DNA of 64,000 bases from JBBREP01 sp038202885 (GCA_038202885.1 JBBREP010000006.1:1-64000); one strand, 5' to 3'. Counted from the stretch's first letter, positions 33,118 to 43,836 are shown. Notes: generated by a model not told the origin, from the letters alone. Translations and numbers: made by a program.

Positions 33118-34911
33118 GTGACCACCATCGATCGTGAGCGCCTGCGGGCGAAGTACCGCGCCGAGCGCGACAAGCGGATCCGAGCCGACGGCAACGCGCA
33201 GTATCTCGAGCCGACGGGCCGGTTCGCGAATCTGCTCGACGATCCGTACACCGAGCGCGTCGAGCGCGAACCGCGCAACGACGAGGTGACGTTCGCGTTC
33301 ATCGGCGGCGGGTTCTCAGGACTGTGCACCGGAGCGCGCCTCAAGCAAGCGGGCGTCGACGACTTCATGCTCATTGAGGGCGGCGGCGACGTCGGCGGTG
33401 CGTGGTACTGGAACCGCTATCCCGGCGCGATGTGCGACACCGCGGCGATGATCTACCTGCCGCTGCTCGAAGAGACCGGGCACATGCCGTCGGCCAAGTA
33501 CGTGCTCGCACCGGAGATCTTCGAGCACGCGCAGCGCATCGCCAAGACGTTCGACCTGTACAGCAACGCGCTGTTCTCCACCGCGGTGACGCTGCTCGAA
33601 TGGGACGACGATTCGTCGCGTTGGATCATCCACACCGATCGCGGTGATGCGATTCGAGCGCGGTTCGTGGCGATGGGCACCGGGCCGTTGCACCGGCCGA
33701 AACTCCCCGGCATTCCCGGGATCGACACGTTCGGCGGGCACGCGTTCCACACCAGCCGTTGGGACTACGCGTACACCGGCGGCGACGCGCACGGCGCGCC
33801 GATGACCGAGCTGGCGAACAAGCGCGTCGGCATCATCGGCACCGGCGCGACCGCAGTGCAGTGCATCGGCCCGCTCGCTCGCGATGCACAGGAACTGTTC
33901 GTGTTCCAGCGCACGCCGTCGTCGATCGACGTGCGCAACAACCAACCGATCGACCCAGAGTGGTTCGCCACGCTCGGCGATGGTTGGCAGTCGAAGTGGT
34001 TGGTGAACTTCGCGACGCTCCAGACCGGCGGCTTTGCCGACGAGGATCTCGTCAAAGACGGCTGGACCGACATCTCGCAACGCATCCGCGACCGCGTCAT
34101 CAAGGAGATGTCCGAGACGAACGAGTTCACGCCGGAATTGGTGGAGCGGGCGTTCGAAGACAGCGACGACGAAAAGATGGAAGAGATCCGCGCGCGCGTC
34201 GATGCAATCGTCGCTGACCACGCAACCGCGGACGCCCTGAAACCCTGGTACCGCCAGTTGTGCAAACGGCCGTGCTTTCACGACGAGTACTTGGACGCGT
34301 ATAACCGGCCGAGTTGCCACCTCGTTGACACCGAAGGCAAAGGCGTCGACCGGATCGACGAGACCGGCGTGTGGGTGGCCGATGTGCACTACGACCTCGA
34401 CTGCTTGATCTTCGCGTCGGGCTTCGAGGTGGGGACCGCGTACACGCGCCGTTCCGGCTTTGACACGATCGGGCGTGACGGCCTTGCGCTTTCGGACTAT
34501 TGGGATGACGGCATGCGCACGATGCACGGCATGCATGCGCACGGCTTCCCGAACCTGTTCATCGTCGGGCTCGCGCAGGCCGCGAACCTGATCTCCAACA
34601 TCACGCACAACCTGTCCGAAGCCGGCACGACGATCGGCGCGATCGTCCGGCACGCGCTCGACACCGACGCGGGCGAGGTCGAGGTCACGGCCGACGCCGA
34701 GGAAGCGTGGATGCAGCTGCTCGAGACTGCACCCGAGTCGTTCCTCGGCAACCCCGACTGCACGCCTGGCTACTACAACAACGAAGGCCAACCGCTCAGC
34801 GCTCGCGAACGGTTCGGGATGGCGGGATATCCCCAGGGACCGGTCGCCTATTTCGAGTACATCGACCGCTGGCGCAACAGCGGCGAGTTCGAAGGTCTCG
34901 AATTCCGGTAG
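33118..34911 (+). CDS. Type I Baeyer-Villiger monooxygenase
   Basis: A 597-residue BVMO, close to the usual length of steroid or cyclic-ketone BVMOs. FAD binding: FIGGGFSG near residue 62. NADPH binding: GIIGTGATAVQC. The fingerprint is intact as FGGHAFHTSRWDYAY. The start is GTG at 33118 with GAAGGAG eight bases upstream. It is larger than the BVMO at 21869 and belongs to a different subgroup with an N-terminal helical extension. It would insert oxygen next to a ketone carbonyl. The substrate is unknown. Confidence 0.93.
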   Translation: MTTIDRERLRAKYRAERDKRIRADGNAQYLEPTGRFANLLDDPYTERVEREPRNDEVTFAFIGGGFSGLCTGARLKQAGVDDFMLIEGGGDVGGAWYWNRYPGAMCDTAAMIYLPLLEETGHMPSAKYVLAPEIFEHAQRIAKTFDLYSNALFSTAVTLLEWDDDSSRWIIHTDRGDAIRARFVAMGTGPLHRPKLPGIPGIDTFGGHAFHTSRWDYAYTGGDAHGAPMTELANKRVGIIGTGATAVQCIGPLARDAQELFVFQRTPSSIDVRNNQPIDPEWFATLGDGWQSKWLVNFATLQTGGFADEDLVKDGWTDISQRIRDRVIKEMSETNEFTPELVERAFEDSDDEKMEEIRARVDAIVADHATADALKPWYRQLCKRPCFHDEYLDAYNRPSCHLVDTEGKGVDRIDETGVWVADVHYDLDCLIFASGFEVGTAYTRRSGFDTIGRDGLALSDYWDDGMRTMHGMHAHGFPNLFIVGLAQAANLISNITHNLSEAGTTIGAIVRHALDTDAGEVEVTADAEEAWMQLLETAPESFLGNPDCTPGYYNNEGQPLSARERFGMAGYPQGPVAYFEYIDRWRNSGEFEGLEFR

Positions 34912-34919
34912 CCATGAGC

Positions 34920-34925
34920 TACGAT
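34920..34925 (+). promoter_or_regulatory. Putative -10 box (TACGAT) of the toxin-antitoxin operon
   Basis: TACGAT, seven bases, ATG at 34933. Antitoxin autoregulation at this promoter would be expected. Confidence 0.6.
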
Positions 34926-34932
34926 GTAGCAC

Positions 34933-35208
34933 ATGAAGCAGTTGGGTATCCGGGCGTTGAAACAGAATGCTTCGGCGGTGGTCGCAGAGGCCGCTGCGGG
35001 TGAAGTCATCACGATCACCGACCGCGGGCGACCCGTGGCGCAGCTCGTTCCGATGCCGTCAGATCAACTCAGCGGCATGGTGGCGTCCGGACGCGCGCGC
35101 CCCGCGCAACGATCGCTCGGCGACCTGGCACCACCGGCGAAGCGCCGCCGCGGACAGCCGCCACTCTCGGAGGTGCTCGCAAAACTCCGCGACGACGAAC
35201 GTTACTGA
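34933..35208 (+). CDS. Phd/YefM-family antitoxin
   Basis: A 91-residue antitoxin. The N-terminal beta-alpha fold (MKQLGIRALKQNASAVVAEA, then GEVITITDRGRPVAQLVP) is the standard Phd/YefM DNA-binding domain. The C-terminal half is basic and probably wraps the toxin. Its stop overlaps the toxin start by one base (TGATG), so translation is coupled. Confidence 0.9.
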   Translation: MKQLGIRALKQNASAVVAEAAAGEVITITDRGRPVAQLVPMPSDQLSGMVASGRARPAQRSLGDLAPPAKRRRGQPPLSEVLAKLRDDERY

Positions 35209-35600
35209 TGGCGTTCTATCTCGATACATCAGCAGCCGTGAAGCTCGTCGTCGCGGAGACCGGCTCCGCCGCATTGTCTCGTTGGCTGCGCGATCACGAT
35301 GGCCACCTCGTGTCGAGCGATCTCCTGCGTACCGAACTCCTCCGAGCGACGCGCCGCGCCGCGCCCGAATCGATGCCCCAAGCGCGCGCTGTCCTCGAGG
35401 CCGTCGCATTGATCTCGATGCCGGCCGCGACGTTCGAGCGAGCGGCGTCGCTCGAACCCGGTGTGTTGCGCAGTCTGGATGCACTCCACCTCGCAGCGGC
35501 ACTCGAACTCGGCGACGAACTGGCGGGAATCATCACGTACGACGACCGAATGTCCGCCGCCGCAACCACGCACGGAATCCCCGTCGTCGCACCGCACTGA
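35208..35600 (+). CDS. vapC: VapC-type PIN-domain toxin
   Basis: A 130-residue PIN-domain ribonuclease. The metal-binding acids are at YLDTSAAVK (D6), LLRTELLRA, LRSLDALHLAA and ITYDDRM. VapC toxins cleave RNA, often tRNA or 23S rRNA. It pairs with the Phd-type antitoxin in a standard antitoxin-first order. The unit sits between a BVMO and a desaturase gene without visible mobile-element traces. Confidence 0.92.
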   Translation: MAFYLDTSAAVKLVVAETGSAALSRWLRDHDGHLVSSDLLRTELLRATRRAAPESMPQARAVLEAVALISMPAATFERAASLEPGVLRSLDALHLAAALELGDELAGIITYDDRMSAAATTHGIPVVAPH

Positions 35601-35644
35601 GCGACCTCGCTACCTCCGAGCGCCTGACCAGGACGTCTGGGTGA

Positions 35645-35664
35645 CCTACCGACTAGTAGGTAGG
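35645..35664. promoter_or_regulatory. 20-bp near-perfect palindrome, candidate operator of the desaturase gene
   Basis: CCTACCGACTAGTAGGTAGG is palindromic except for one position pair (35651/35658), with a central ACTAGT. It covers the expected -35 area of the -10 box at 35673. The size and YTACCnAC...GTnGGTAR form suit a TetR-family lipid regulator. The regulator itself is not in the neighbourhood. Confidence 0.6.
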
Positions 35665-35672
35665 GTTGGGTC

Positions 35673-35678
35673 TAGGAT
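35673..35678 (+). promoter_or_regulatory. Putative -10 box (TAGGAT) of the desaturase gene
   Basis: TAGGAT is followed by six bases and the GTG at 35685, again predicting a leaderless transcript. Confidence 0.6.
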
Positions 35679-35684
35679 GACCTG

Positions 35685-36770
35685 GTGACGCTGACCGACT
35701 CAGTCCCCGCGCCCGCCAGCTCCCCCACGCGATCGGCCGACAGCCTGCTGCCCGTGCTGCGAGCCATTCCACCGGAGTGTTACGAGCGCTCGAACCGACG
35801 GGCCTGGTGGCTCGTCGCCCGAGCTGTCGCGATCTGGATCGTCGTGCTCGGCGCCCTCGCGTTCACGAACGCGTGGTACTTGGTCGTGCCGCTGTGGGCC
35901 GTCGCTGGCCTCTCGGTCGCCGGGCTGTTCATCCTCGGCCACGACGGCGCGCACGGCGCGCTGTTCGAGTCGAAGCGACTGAACCGCTCGGTCGGGCGCG
36001 CGTTACTCGCGCCGTCGTTGCACATCTACGAGTCGTGGGTGTTCGGCCACAACCGTGTCCATCATGGTCACACCGTGCGCCAAGGCATGGACTTCGTGTG
36101 GCACCCCACGACGGCCGAAGAGTTCCGCGCCATGTCACCGCTCGTGCGGCTCCGCCACCGCGTCGAGTGGTCGGCCTTCGGCAGCGGTCTGTACTACATG
36201 CGTTCGGTGTGGTGGGAGAAGATGATTCGCTTCACGCCCCCCGAACGTCATCGCGACGCCGTACGCAAAGACACGCGCTTCCTCGCTGCGGTTGCGGCTG
36301 GCGGTGCGGCGTTGACGGTGGCCGGCGTGCTCCTCACGGGCGGCAGCGTGCTCGGCGCGCTGTGGATGATCGTCAAATTGTTCGTCGTGCCGTTCGTGCT
36401 GTTCTCGTGGGTCATCGGCTTCGCGGTCTACGTGCATCACATTGCGCCCGACATCAAGTGGTGGCCGCGTCGCAGTTGGAACAGCATGCACGGCCAGGTC
36501 GAAGGCACCACCGTGCTGCGGATGCCGCGCGTGCTCAACGCGCTGTTCTTCTACAACATCTTCCTGCACGTGCCGCACCACGTCGACATGCGGATCCCGT
36601 GCTACGAACTGCCGCGCGCGGCCGATGCGCTCATCGACGCGTTCCCGCAGGTCGACCACCGACGCTTTCGCATCAAGGATTTCGTAGCCGCGACGCGAGC
36701 GTGCAAGGTCTACGACTTCGAACGCCTCGAGTGGTCGCACTACCCCAAGGCAGACAGCACCACCGCGTAG
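35685..36770 (+). CDS. Membrane fatty acid desaturase / hydroxylase
   Basis: A 361-residue di-iron membrane desaturase. The three histidine boxes are HDGAH (about residue 84), HNRVHH (about 121) and HVPHHVD near the C-terminus. Hydrophobic segments flank them (AIWIVVLGALAF, LVVPLWAVAGLSVAGLFIL, and a pair around residues 205-250). It should introduce a double bond or hydroxyl in membrane-bound acyl chains. The promoter carries a 20-bp palindrome, so expression is probably tuned by a lipid-responsive repressor. It ends one base before the convergent esterase gene ends. Confidence 0.9.
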   Translation: MTLTDSVPAPASSPTRSADSLLPVLRAIPPECYERSNRRAWWLVARAVAIWIVVLGALAFTNAWYLVVPLWAVAGLSVAGLFILGHDGAHGALFESKRLNRSVGRALLAPSLHIYESWVFGHNRVHHGHTVRQGMDFVWHPTTAEEFRAMSPLVRLRHRVEWSAFGSGLYYMRSVWWEKMIRFTPPERHRDAVRKDTRFLAAVAAGGAALTVAGVLLTGGSVLGALWMIVKLFVVPFVLFSWVIGFAVYVHHIAPDIKWWPRRSWNSMHGQVEGTTVLRMPRVLNALFFYNIFLHVPHHVDMRIPCYELPRAADALIDAFPQVDHRRFRIKDFVAATRACKVYDFERLEWSHYPKADSTTA

Positions 36771-37802
36771 CTACACGCGTGCGAAGGCGGCGAGGTCGCG
36801 GGCGGTGTCGCGGCTGATCTCGGGGCACGCGATCGTGAAGATCTCGGTGCCGTGCATCGTGCCCATTACCTGGCGGCAGCGGGCCGGGACCGCGGCCTGC
36901 ATGAGGAGTCGGTAGAAGCCGATGCCTTCGTCGCGCAGCGGGTCGCACTCGTTCACGCTGACGACGGTGGGAGGGAAACCGGTGACGTCGTCGACGCTGG
37001 CGAACGACGGCCACGCGAGTGGGTTGCGCGCGTTGAAGGCGTCGATGCCGTAGCCCATCGCGCCACGGTTGTCGTGCAGGTTGAGCAGGATGCCGTTGTT
37101 CTCAATCGACGACGGGTTTTCCGGCAACGGCCACTGACCCGCGATGTAGGGACACATCGCGTAGAGGCCCTTGACCAGTCCGAGGTCGCCGTCTTGTTTG
37201 AGCTTGAGCCCGGTGGCGAGCGTGAGGTTGCCGCCGCCACTCTCGCCCGCAATCACGATGCGCGCCGGATCGACGTTGAGAAGTGCGGTGTTGGCAACCA
37301 CCCAATGAAGGCCCGAGACGCAATCGTTGAGCCCGGCCGGGAACGGCGCAATCTCCGGCGCCGACGACGGCGAGACCGCGTTGCGGAAGTCGACCATCAC
37401 GACCGCAACACCGTTCGCGGCGATGAGCTTGCCCCAACCGCGGTACATGCCGTCGTAACACGACAGCGACGCCATGCCGCCGCCGTGGATGTAATAGACG
37501 CACGCGACCGTCTCGTCGTTGTCGGGCCGGATCACCTGGAGGTTGATGGTGTTGCCGTCCGGCGCGGACACGATCTTTTCGGTGTGAACGCGCAGGCCCT
37601 TCGACGGGGCGGCCTCCTCGGTGTCGCAGAGGTCCATGAACGCCTCGAAGAGCGCCGACTCCTCGCGCGCCGCGTCGGAGTTCGACAGGGCCACGAGCGC
37701 CTCGCGGCTCTCGACGTCACCGGCAGGAATCGGCGGGAGAGCCGAGAGCAGCGCCTTGATCCTGGGGTCGATGCGTGGGTCGGCGGCGATGTCGTACGAC
37801 AC
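36771..37802 (-). CDS. Alpha/beta-hydrolase esterase (HSL family)
   Basis: A 343-residue hormone-sensitive-lipase-type esterase. The oxyanion-hole motif is YIHGGGMAS, the nucleophile elbow is GESGGGN, the acid is in NECDPLRDEG and the histidine in GTMHGTE. All catalytic residues are present. The GTG start at 37802 is supported by an AGGAGC ribosome site six bases upstream; the frame extends further without one. It could cleave the esters that BVMOs produce, but this is inference. Confidence 0.88.
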   Translation of the reverse strand: MSYDIAADPRIDPRIKALLSALPPIPAGDVESREALVALSNSDAAREESALFEAFMDLCDTEEAAPSKGLRVHTEKIVSAPDGNTINLQVIRPDNDETVACVYYIHGGGMASLSCYDGMYRGWGKLIAANGVAVVMVDFRNAVSPSSAPEIAPFPAGLNDCVSGLHWVVANTALLNVDPARIVIAGESGGGNLTLATGLKLKQDGDLGLVKGLYAMCPYIAGQWPLPENPSSIENNGILLNLHDNRGAMGYGIDAFNARNPLAWPSFASVDDVTGFPPTVVSVNECDPLRDEGIGFYRLLMQAAVPARCRQVMGTMHGTEIFTIACPEISRDTARDLAAFARV

Positions 37803-38026
37803 GGGCTGCTCCTGGGTTGTGCGGCCAGCCACTGGGCGGCCGCGACTGCACGATTTCGTGGGGACGCTACGGGAACCTGGGCCCGCCGCCAACCGTCACT
37901 GTGAGTAGAAGTGCGGTGGCGTCACGGGAGCGCCACGCGCCACATGTCGTCGACCCGTTCGTGGCAAGTTCCCGCGGCCGGATACGCCGGGTGGTGCCGT
38001 AGCGTTGTGGTGAGAGAAGGGGTGTC

Positions 38027-39349
38027 ATGCGGCAAGTGCGCGCGTGGGTATACCGGCTGGGTCGTGGCGCCGGCAGCGTGCTGGTGTTCGTGTGCATCGT
38101 CGCGGCCGTTGCCATCGGGACGGCCGCCCGCAGCCCCAAGCGGCTGGGGTTGGGCGTCGAGACCCAGCCCACCTCGCGACACGCGCAACAGCTCGCCCCC
38201 CGCCACGTCGCCGAGCGGCGCGCCGCGCTCGCGGCGGCGTTGACGTTCGTGCCCGCGCAGGGCGCGACGTCGGTGGCGCCCGACGCGCCGGTCGTGGTGC
38301 GCGCCAGCGCCGGCAACCTTCGATCGGTGCGCGTCACGTCGCCAAGCGGCGCGGCCGTGGACGGCGCGCTGACGTCGGCGACCGAGTGGCGTTCGACCGC
38401 GGCGCTGGCATACGGCACCGACTACCAGGCGAGCGCGACGGTGTGGGACGGGCCTGCGGTACGCGTGTCGCGGACGGCGACGTTCCACACGCTGACGCCG
38501 TCGGAGGGCGTGACCACGTCAGTGTTTCCGAACACGGGTCTCAGCGTTGGCGTGGGCCAGCCCGTGGTGTTCCGGTTCAGTCGTTACCTCAGCGACCCCG
38601 CGGCGCGCGCTGCTGTCGTGCGGCATCTGTCGGTACACGTGTCGAAGGACGTCGTTGGCGGTTGGTTTTGGTACAGCAACCGCGAGCTGCACTTCCGGCC
38701 GAAGGAGTTTTGGCCCCACGGCGCGCAGGTGACGGTGGCGTGGGACCTCACCGGTTGGAACGCCGGCAATGGTGCGTGGGGTGCCGGGCAGGGCGCGACG
38801 CAGTTCAGCATCAGCGACGCGCGCGTGTCGTTCGTCGACTTGGTGACACACCAGATGAAGGTCACCGCCAACGGCAAGACAATCGCGACGTTCCAAATCA
38901 GCGGCGGCAAGCCAAAGGACCCGACGATGGGCGGCGTGCACATCGTGTTGGATCGCCAGTCGGTCGTGCACATGGTGTCGTCGACCGTGGGCATCCCGGT
39001 CCACTCGCCCGACGGGTATGACGAGTTGGTCTACGACGACGTGCACATATCCGATAGCGGCGAATACGTGCACGCGGCGCCGTGGTCGGTCGCGAGCCAG
39101 GGCCGCGCCAACGTGAGCCACGGTTGCGTGAACCTCAGCCCCGCCGACGCCAAGGCGTTCTTCGCGTTCAGTCGCGTCGGCGACGTCGTCGTGATTGCCG
39201 GCAGTCCCCGACCACCCGCGCGCGGTGACCACGGCGTCATGGACTGGGACACGCAGTGGCCACAGTTCATGCCCGCCCAGGTGCTGTCCTCGCCCCCGAC
39301 CCGCACCGGCGCAGCCGCCAATCGGTCGAACGCGTTCGGCCGTAGCTGA
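38027..39349 (+). CDS. L,D-transpeptidase (YkuD domain) with Ig-like domains
   Basis: A 440-residue membrane-anchored L,D-transpeptidase that makes 3-3 peptidoglycan crosslinks or attaches proteins to the wall. A single N-terminal helix (AGSVLVFVCIVAAVAIG) anchors it. Two Ig-like domains follow (about residues 70-155 and 160-255). The C-terminal YkuD domain has the catalytic SHGCVNLSPADAK near residue 362. This is the LdtMt2-like layout of Actinobacteria. A TAGCGT box at 38000-38005 and a GAAGGGG ribosome site precede the ATG. Confidence 0.93.
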   Translation: MRQVRAWVYRLGRGAGSVLVFVCIVAAVAIGTAARSPKRLGLGVETQPTSRHAQQLAPRHVAERRAALAAALTFVPAQGATSVAPDAPVVVRASAGNLRSVRVTSPSGAAVDGALTSATEWRSTAALAYGTDYQASATVWDGPAVRVSRTATFHTLTPSEGVTTSVFPNTGLSVGVGQPVVFRFSRYLSDPAARAAVVRHLSVHVSKDVVGGWFWYSNRELHFRPKEFWPHGAQVTVAWDLTGWNAGNGAWGAGQGATQFSISDARVSFVDLVTHQMKVTANGKTIATFQISGGKPKDPTMGGVHIVLDRQSVVHMVSSTVGIPVHSPDGYDELVYDDVHISDSGEYVHAAPWSVASQGRANVSHGCVNLSPADAKAFFAFSRVGDVVVIAGSPRPPARGDHGVMDWDTQWPQFMPAQVLSSPPTRTGAAANRSNAFGRS

Positions 39350-39363
39350 CGTCGGGTGTCGCG

Positions 39364-40566
39364 TCAGGCTGTGGCGGCGACGGCTTCGATCAGCGTGGCT
39401 GGCAGTCGCCGGGGACCGTTGGCCCAGAACACCGGTACCGGTTCGCGTTGGTACGCAGGGTCGAGACCGGCCGTCGCGACGCGATCGAGAAACACGTCGA
39501 GTGCGATGCGGCCTTCGAGTCGAGCAAGCGACGCCCCGGGGCACACGTGCGGGCCACCGCCAAAGGCCAGATGATCCTTGGCGCTGGGCCGGTCGAGCCG
39601 GAAGGTGTCGGGATCGACGTACGTGTCGGTGTCGCGGTTTGCCGACGCGAGGCCGAAACCCACCTTGACCCCGGCAGGGATCGTGACGCCGTCGATCGTC
39701 ACGTCGTTGAGGCAGTCGCGCATGAGCACGTGAATCGGCGAGTCGTGGCGCAGGGACTCCTCGACGAAGGTGGGTACGAGGTCACGATCGCCACGCACGC
39801 GGGCGAACAGTTCGGCGTTGGCACACACCGTCTCGAGCATGTTCGCAATCAGGTGGCGCGTCGTCTCGTTGCCCGACATGAGCAAGAACGCAAGCTGCGT
39901 GCGCATCTCGAGATCGGTGAGCTGTTCACCATCGACGTTGGTGTTGAGAAGCCGGGTGACAAAGTCGTCGGGAGGGTCGATCGATGCTCGGCGTTCGGCG
40001 ATCATCGTGTCGAGGTAGGCGGTGAACTCGGGCGCGACGCCGGCGAGGCCCTCGCCGTCGATGCCGTCCGCCCGGCGGTTTTGGGTCGCGTAGCTCGACT
40101 GCACGACGACGTCGGACCATTCGGCGAAGCGCACGTGATCGGACGGATCGACACCGAGGAGGTGCGCGATCACCGTCGCCGGTATCGGCGTGACGTAGTC
40201 GGCAACAAGGTCACCGCCGCCACGCGCGAGCACGCCGTTGAGCAATTCGTTGCAGAGCGAGCGCACGAACGGCTCGACGCGACCGATGCGGTGCTGCGCG
40301 ATAGCCGAGTTGATGATGCGGCGGATCTTGCCGTGGCGCGGTTCGGGGATCTCGCTGATGAGTTGCTCTTCGGGCGGTACGACCACACCCGGCGCGCGGA
40401 AGCTGGCTTGGAACACGTCGATGTTCTTCGTTGCTGCGAGCACATCGTCGTGACGCGCAAGGAAGTAGGAGCCCGCCGGGGTGCGTGATACCGGACACGA
40501 GTGCCGCAACTCGGCCAGTACGTCGTAGGGAACGCCTGTCGTTGCGTCGAGCGGGTCACCAGCCAT
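39364..40566 (-). CDS. Cytochrome P450 (B)
   Basis: A 400-residue P450. The I-helix motif is LMSGNETT, where Asn replaces the usual acid before the Thr pair in the A-G-x-[DE]-T-T consensus; catalysis should still be possible. The K-helix ExxR is EESLR, and the heme loop is FGGGPHVCPGASLAR. No ribosome site stands out before the ATG at 40566. It lies downstream of the LOG-like gene on the same strand with a 55-bp gap. Confidence 0.92.
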   Translation of the reverse strand: MAGDPLDATTGVPYDVLAELRHSCPVSRTPAGSYFLARHDDVLAATKNIDVFQASFRAPGVVVPPEEQLISEIPEPRHGKIRRIINSAIAQHRIGRVEPFVRSLCNELLNGVLARGGGDLVADYVTPIPATVIAHLLGVDPSDHVRFAEWSDVVVQSSYATQNRRADGIDGEGLAGVAPEFTAYLDTMIAERRASIDPPDDFVTRLLNTNVDGEQLTDLEMRTQLAFLLMSGNETTRHLIANMLETVCANAELFARVRGDRDLVPTFVEESLRHDSPIHVLMRDCLNDVTIDGVTIPAGVKVGFGLASANRDTDTYVDPDTFRLDRPSAKDHLAFGGGPHVCPGASLARLEGRIALDVFLDRVATAGLDPAYQREPVPVFWANGPRRLPATLIEAVAATA

Positions 40567-40621
40567 CGCGCATGTTCGCGCGGCACCGGTCCGTTCGTCG
40601 AGGGCGCGCCGCAGGCGCAGC

Positions 40622-41239
40622 TCAGCCGGTGGGCGGCACGTCGTGCAGTGTGCTCGGATGCCGGTAGTGCGTGGTCGTGTAGTACTCGAGGAGTCGCTCG
40701 ATCAACCGTTCCGGGTCGTCGTCGTAGATCAGGTGCGCGCCCGTGTCTTTGTGCATGCGCGTCACAAGCTCGTCGACCATGTCGGCGACGCCGCCGGTAT
40801 CGGTGAGCACCCCGATGAGCCGGCCCTCGTCGTACGCGATGGCGAACTCGCCCAGCGTGCCCGACCGACCGCCGACGATCACGACGATGTCCGAGGTGCG
40901 GATGTTGACGACCTCGCGGCCCATGAGGCCTGAGCCGGTGTACACGAGCAGGTCGAATCCCTCGACGGGCGAACCGAAACGCTGCACGTGCTCGGTCTCC
41001 GACAGCGCTGGGGAGATCCCCACGACGAGTCCGTCCGCGCTCTTGGCACCTTCAACCGCTGCATACGAGAACCCGGGGCAGGCTCCAGTGACGAGCGTGC
41101 AGCCTCGCTGCGCGACAGCCGCGCCCAACGTGCGCACCCGGGCAATGGCTTCAGGGTGCAACTCGCCGCTCGCAGAACCCATGACTCCCACGGCGAGCGG
41201 TGGGCGGCGCAACGGCTGGACTTCCATCGGGACGATCAT
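40622..41239 (-). CDS. LOG/Rossmann-fold (TIGR00725-like) nucleotide-binding protein
   Basis: A 205-residue single-domain Rossmann protein of the LOG/DprA-like superfamily. The N-terminus is VGVMGSASGE and the phosphate-binding loop is VIVGGRSGTLGEFAIAYDEGR, a variant of the PGGxGTxxE motif of cytokinin-activating LOG phosphoribohydrolases. Substrate is unknown. It begins 31 bases after the AMMECR1 gene on the same strand, so it may be the fourth gene of that operon. A broken second copy lies at 45546-45862. The ATG at 41239 is chosen; 41227 is an alternative. Confidence 0.82.
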   Translation of the reverse strand: MIVPMEVQPLRRPPLAVGVMGSASGELHPEAIARVRTLGAAVAQRGCTLVTGACPGFSYAAVEGAKSADGLVVGISPALSETEHVQRFGSPVEGFDLLVYTGSGLMGREVVNIRTSDIVVIVGGRSGTLGEFAIAYDEGRLIGVLTDTGGVADMVDELVTRMHKDTGAHLIYDDDPERLIERLLEYYTTTHYRHPSTLHDVPPTG

Positions 41240-41270
41240 GGCACGAACCGGCGCGGAGGTTCGACGCTGA

Positions 41271-41900
41271 TTAGGCCGACCGCCGGCCGCCTTCGGTGTG
41301 GCCGTACGGCCAGCGACGCGGTCCGTGGGACGCGAACTCCTCGGTTGCGTAGCGCTGCACCCGCGTACCGCGCGGCCACGCACCGGCGGTGAGGCCCGCC
41401 TTGTTCCAGAGCGCGGCGAGGAACGATGCAACGTCGGGGAGTTGCTCCCACACCGAAGGCAGCAGCGTGGCGCCGTGACCGGGCGCATCGAGCACCACGC
41501 CGTCGACCCTGGGACGCACTGCGCGCGCGACGTCGTCGTACGACGACGCGGCGAGCGGAGTGGGCGGCGACAGCACCGAGATCTTGAGCGTCATCGCCTC
41601 GAAGTCGGCGGTCGTGATCGGCCCCATGCGTGGGTCGCTAAACGCGGCTTGGACCGCGAGTCGATCGACTGCCAGCGCGAGTGGATCGTTGGCCTGCAGC
41701 GTGCCGATGCATCCGAGCAGTCGCGTGCCGTGCAGCAACGTGACGAACACCGCGGCGGGGCGCAATAGTTCCGGGTCGGAGATGTCGCTCAGATCGAGCG
41801 GCCGATAGGTGCCGGTGGCGAACGTGTCGGCGATCGACCGCTCGGCGATCCGCACGAGCTGGTCGCGTTGCGACGCGGTGAGTGCATGCGACTCGGTCAT
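41271..41900 (-). CDS. amrA: AMMECR1-domain protein of the AmmeMemoRadiSam system
   Basis: A 209-residue AMMECR1-fold protein. The conserved core LLGCIGTLQANDPLALAVDRLAVQAAF (positions about 70-96; the LRGCIG-like motif is altered to LLGCIG) and DPRMGPIT, then SVLSPP, are typical. Its role in bacteria is unresolved. Together with the MEMO protein and the radical SAM enzyme it forms a conserved triad seen across bacteria and archaea. Its start overlaps the MEMO gene stop (ATGA). Confidence 0.9.
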   Translation of the reverse strand: MTESHALTASQRDQLVRIAERSIADTFATGTYRPLDLSDISDPELLRPAAVFVTLLHGTRLLGCIGTLQANDPLALAVDRLAVQAAFSDPRMGPITTADFEAMTLKISVLSPPTPLAASSYDDVARAVRPRVDGVVLDAPGHGATLLPSVWEQLPDVASFLAALWNKAGLTAGAWPRGTRVQRYATEEFASHGPRRWPYGHTEGGRRSA

Positions 41901-42735
41901 GGTGCTGGCTCCAGCACGAAGGCGCCGTAGCCGACGACGCGGTCCCGCGAACCGGCGGTATCGCCCGAGGAACGAAGGTCGAGCAGATCGACGTGCAGGT
42001 GACGGCGGCGGCCGACGACCAGGAGCGGACGCAGGCCGTAGGCACCGCACGCGTCACGATCGCTGATTGCGTCGGCGTCGCCGGCAACGATCCGCGCCGC
42101 GGTGCGCGCGTCGAGTACCTGTGCCGTTGCGTGATCGAGGTAGTGGCTGAGGTCGGTGCTCACGACCAGGAGCGTGTCGTCGTCCCAGACCCGGTGCAGC
42201 ACGTCGGCCACGAGGTAGGTCGGCGCGTCTCCGACGACGAGCGGCAGCACGGGCACGTCGCCGACGACGCGCTGGAGGAACGGGAGTTGCACCTCGACGC
42301 TGTGTTCGAGTTCGTGGGCCGCATCGTCGACGACGACGCCCGGGAGGCCGAGCAGTGCGTCGCGCGCGTCGGTGTCGATGGCGACGTCGCCGAGCGGCGT
42401 GGCGAACATGTCGGCGGAGCTCACTGCGATGCCTTGCAGCGCAACGCGGTGGGCCGGTCCGACGACAACGACGCGGCGGTATGCCGGTACTACGTCACGG
42501 ATCGTTGCATACGCGCTCGCGGCGACGGGCCCCGAGTACACGTAGCCGGCGTGGGGCACGACGAGCGCGCGCGGCCGTCGAGCGGCGCGGGGCGCCGATC
42601 CGGCGCTCGCGTCGGCGAGCAGCGCGTCGATCATCGTCGCGAGTTCACGCGGGTCGCTGGGGTAGAACGCGCCCGCGACTGCTGCGGGACGGACCCGCAG
42701 GGGCGTGTGCGTGGGATGAGTCGAATGGGTGCTGG

Positions 42736-42739
<4 letters not shown>
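41897..42739 (-). CDS. amrB: MEMO1-family protein of the AmmeMemoRadiSam system
   Basis: A 280-residue MEMO-like protein related to class III extradiol dioxygenases. Recognisable segments are VAGAFYPSDPREL, VPHAGYVYSGPVAASAY, VVGPAHRV and ELEHSVEVQLPFLQ, with VSTDLSHYLDHATAQ containing the histidines that would line the metal site. It overlaps both neighbours by 4 bp, so the three proteins should be made together. Confidence 0.92.
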
Positions 42740-43836
<1,097 letters not shown>

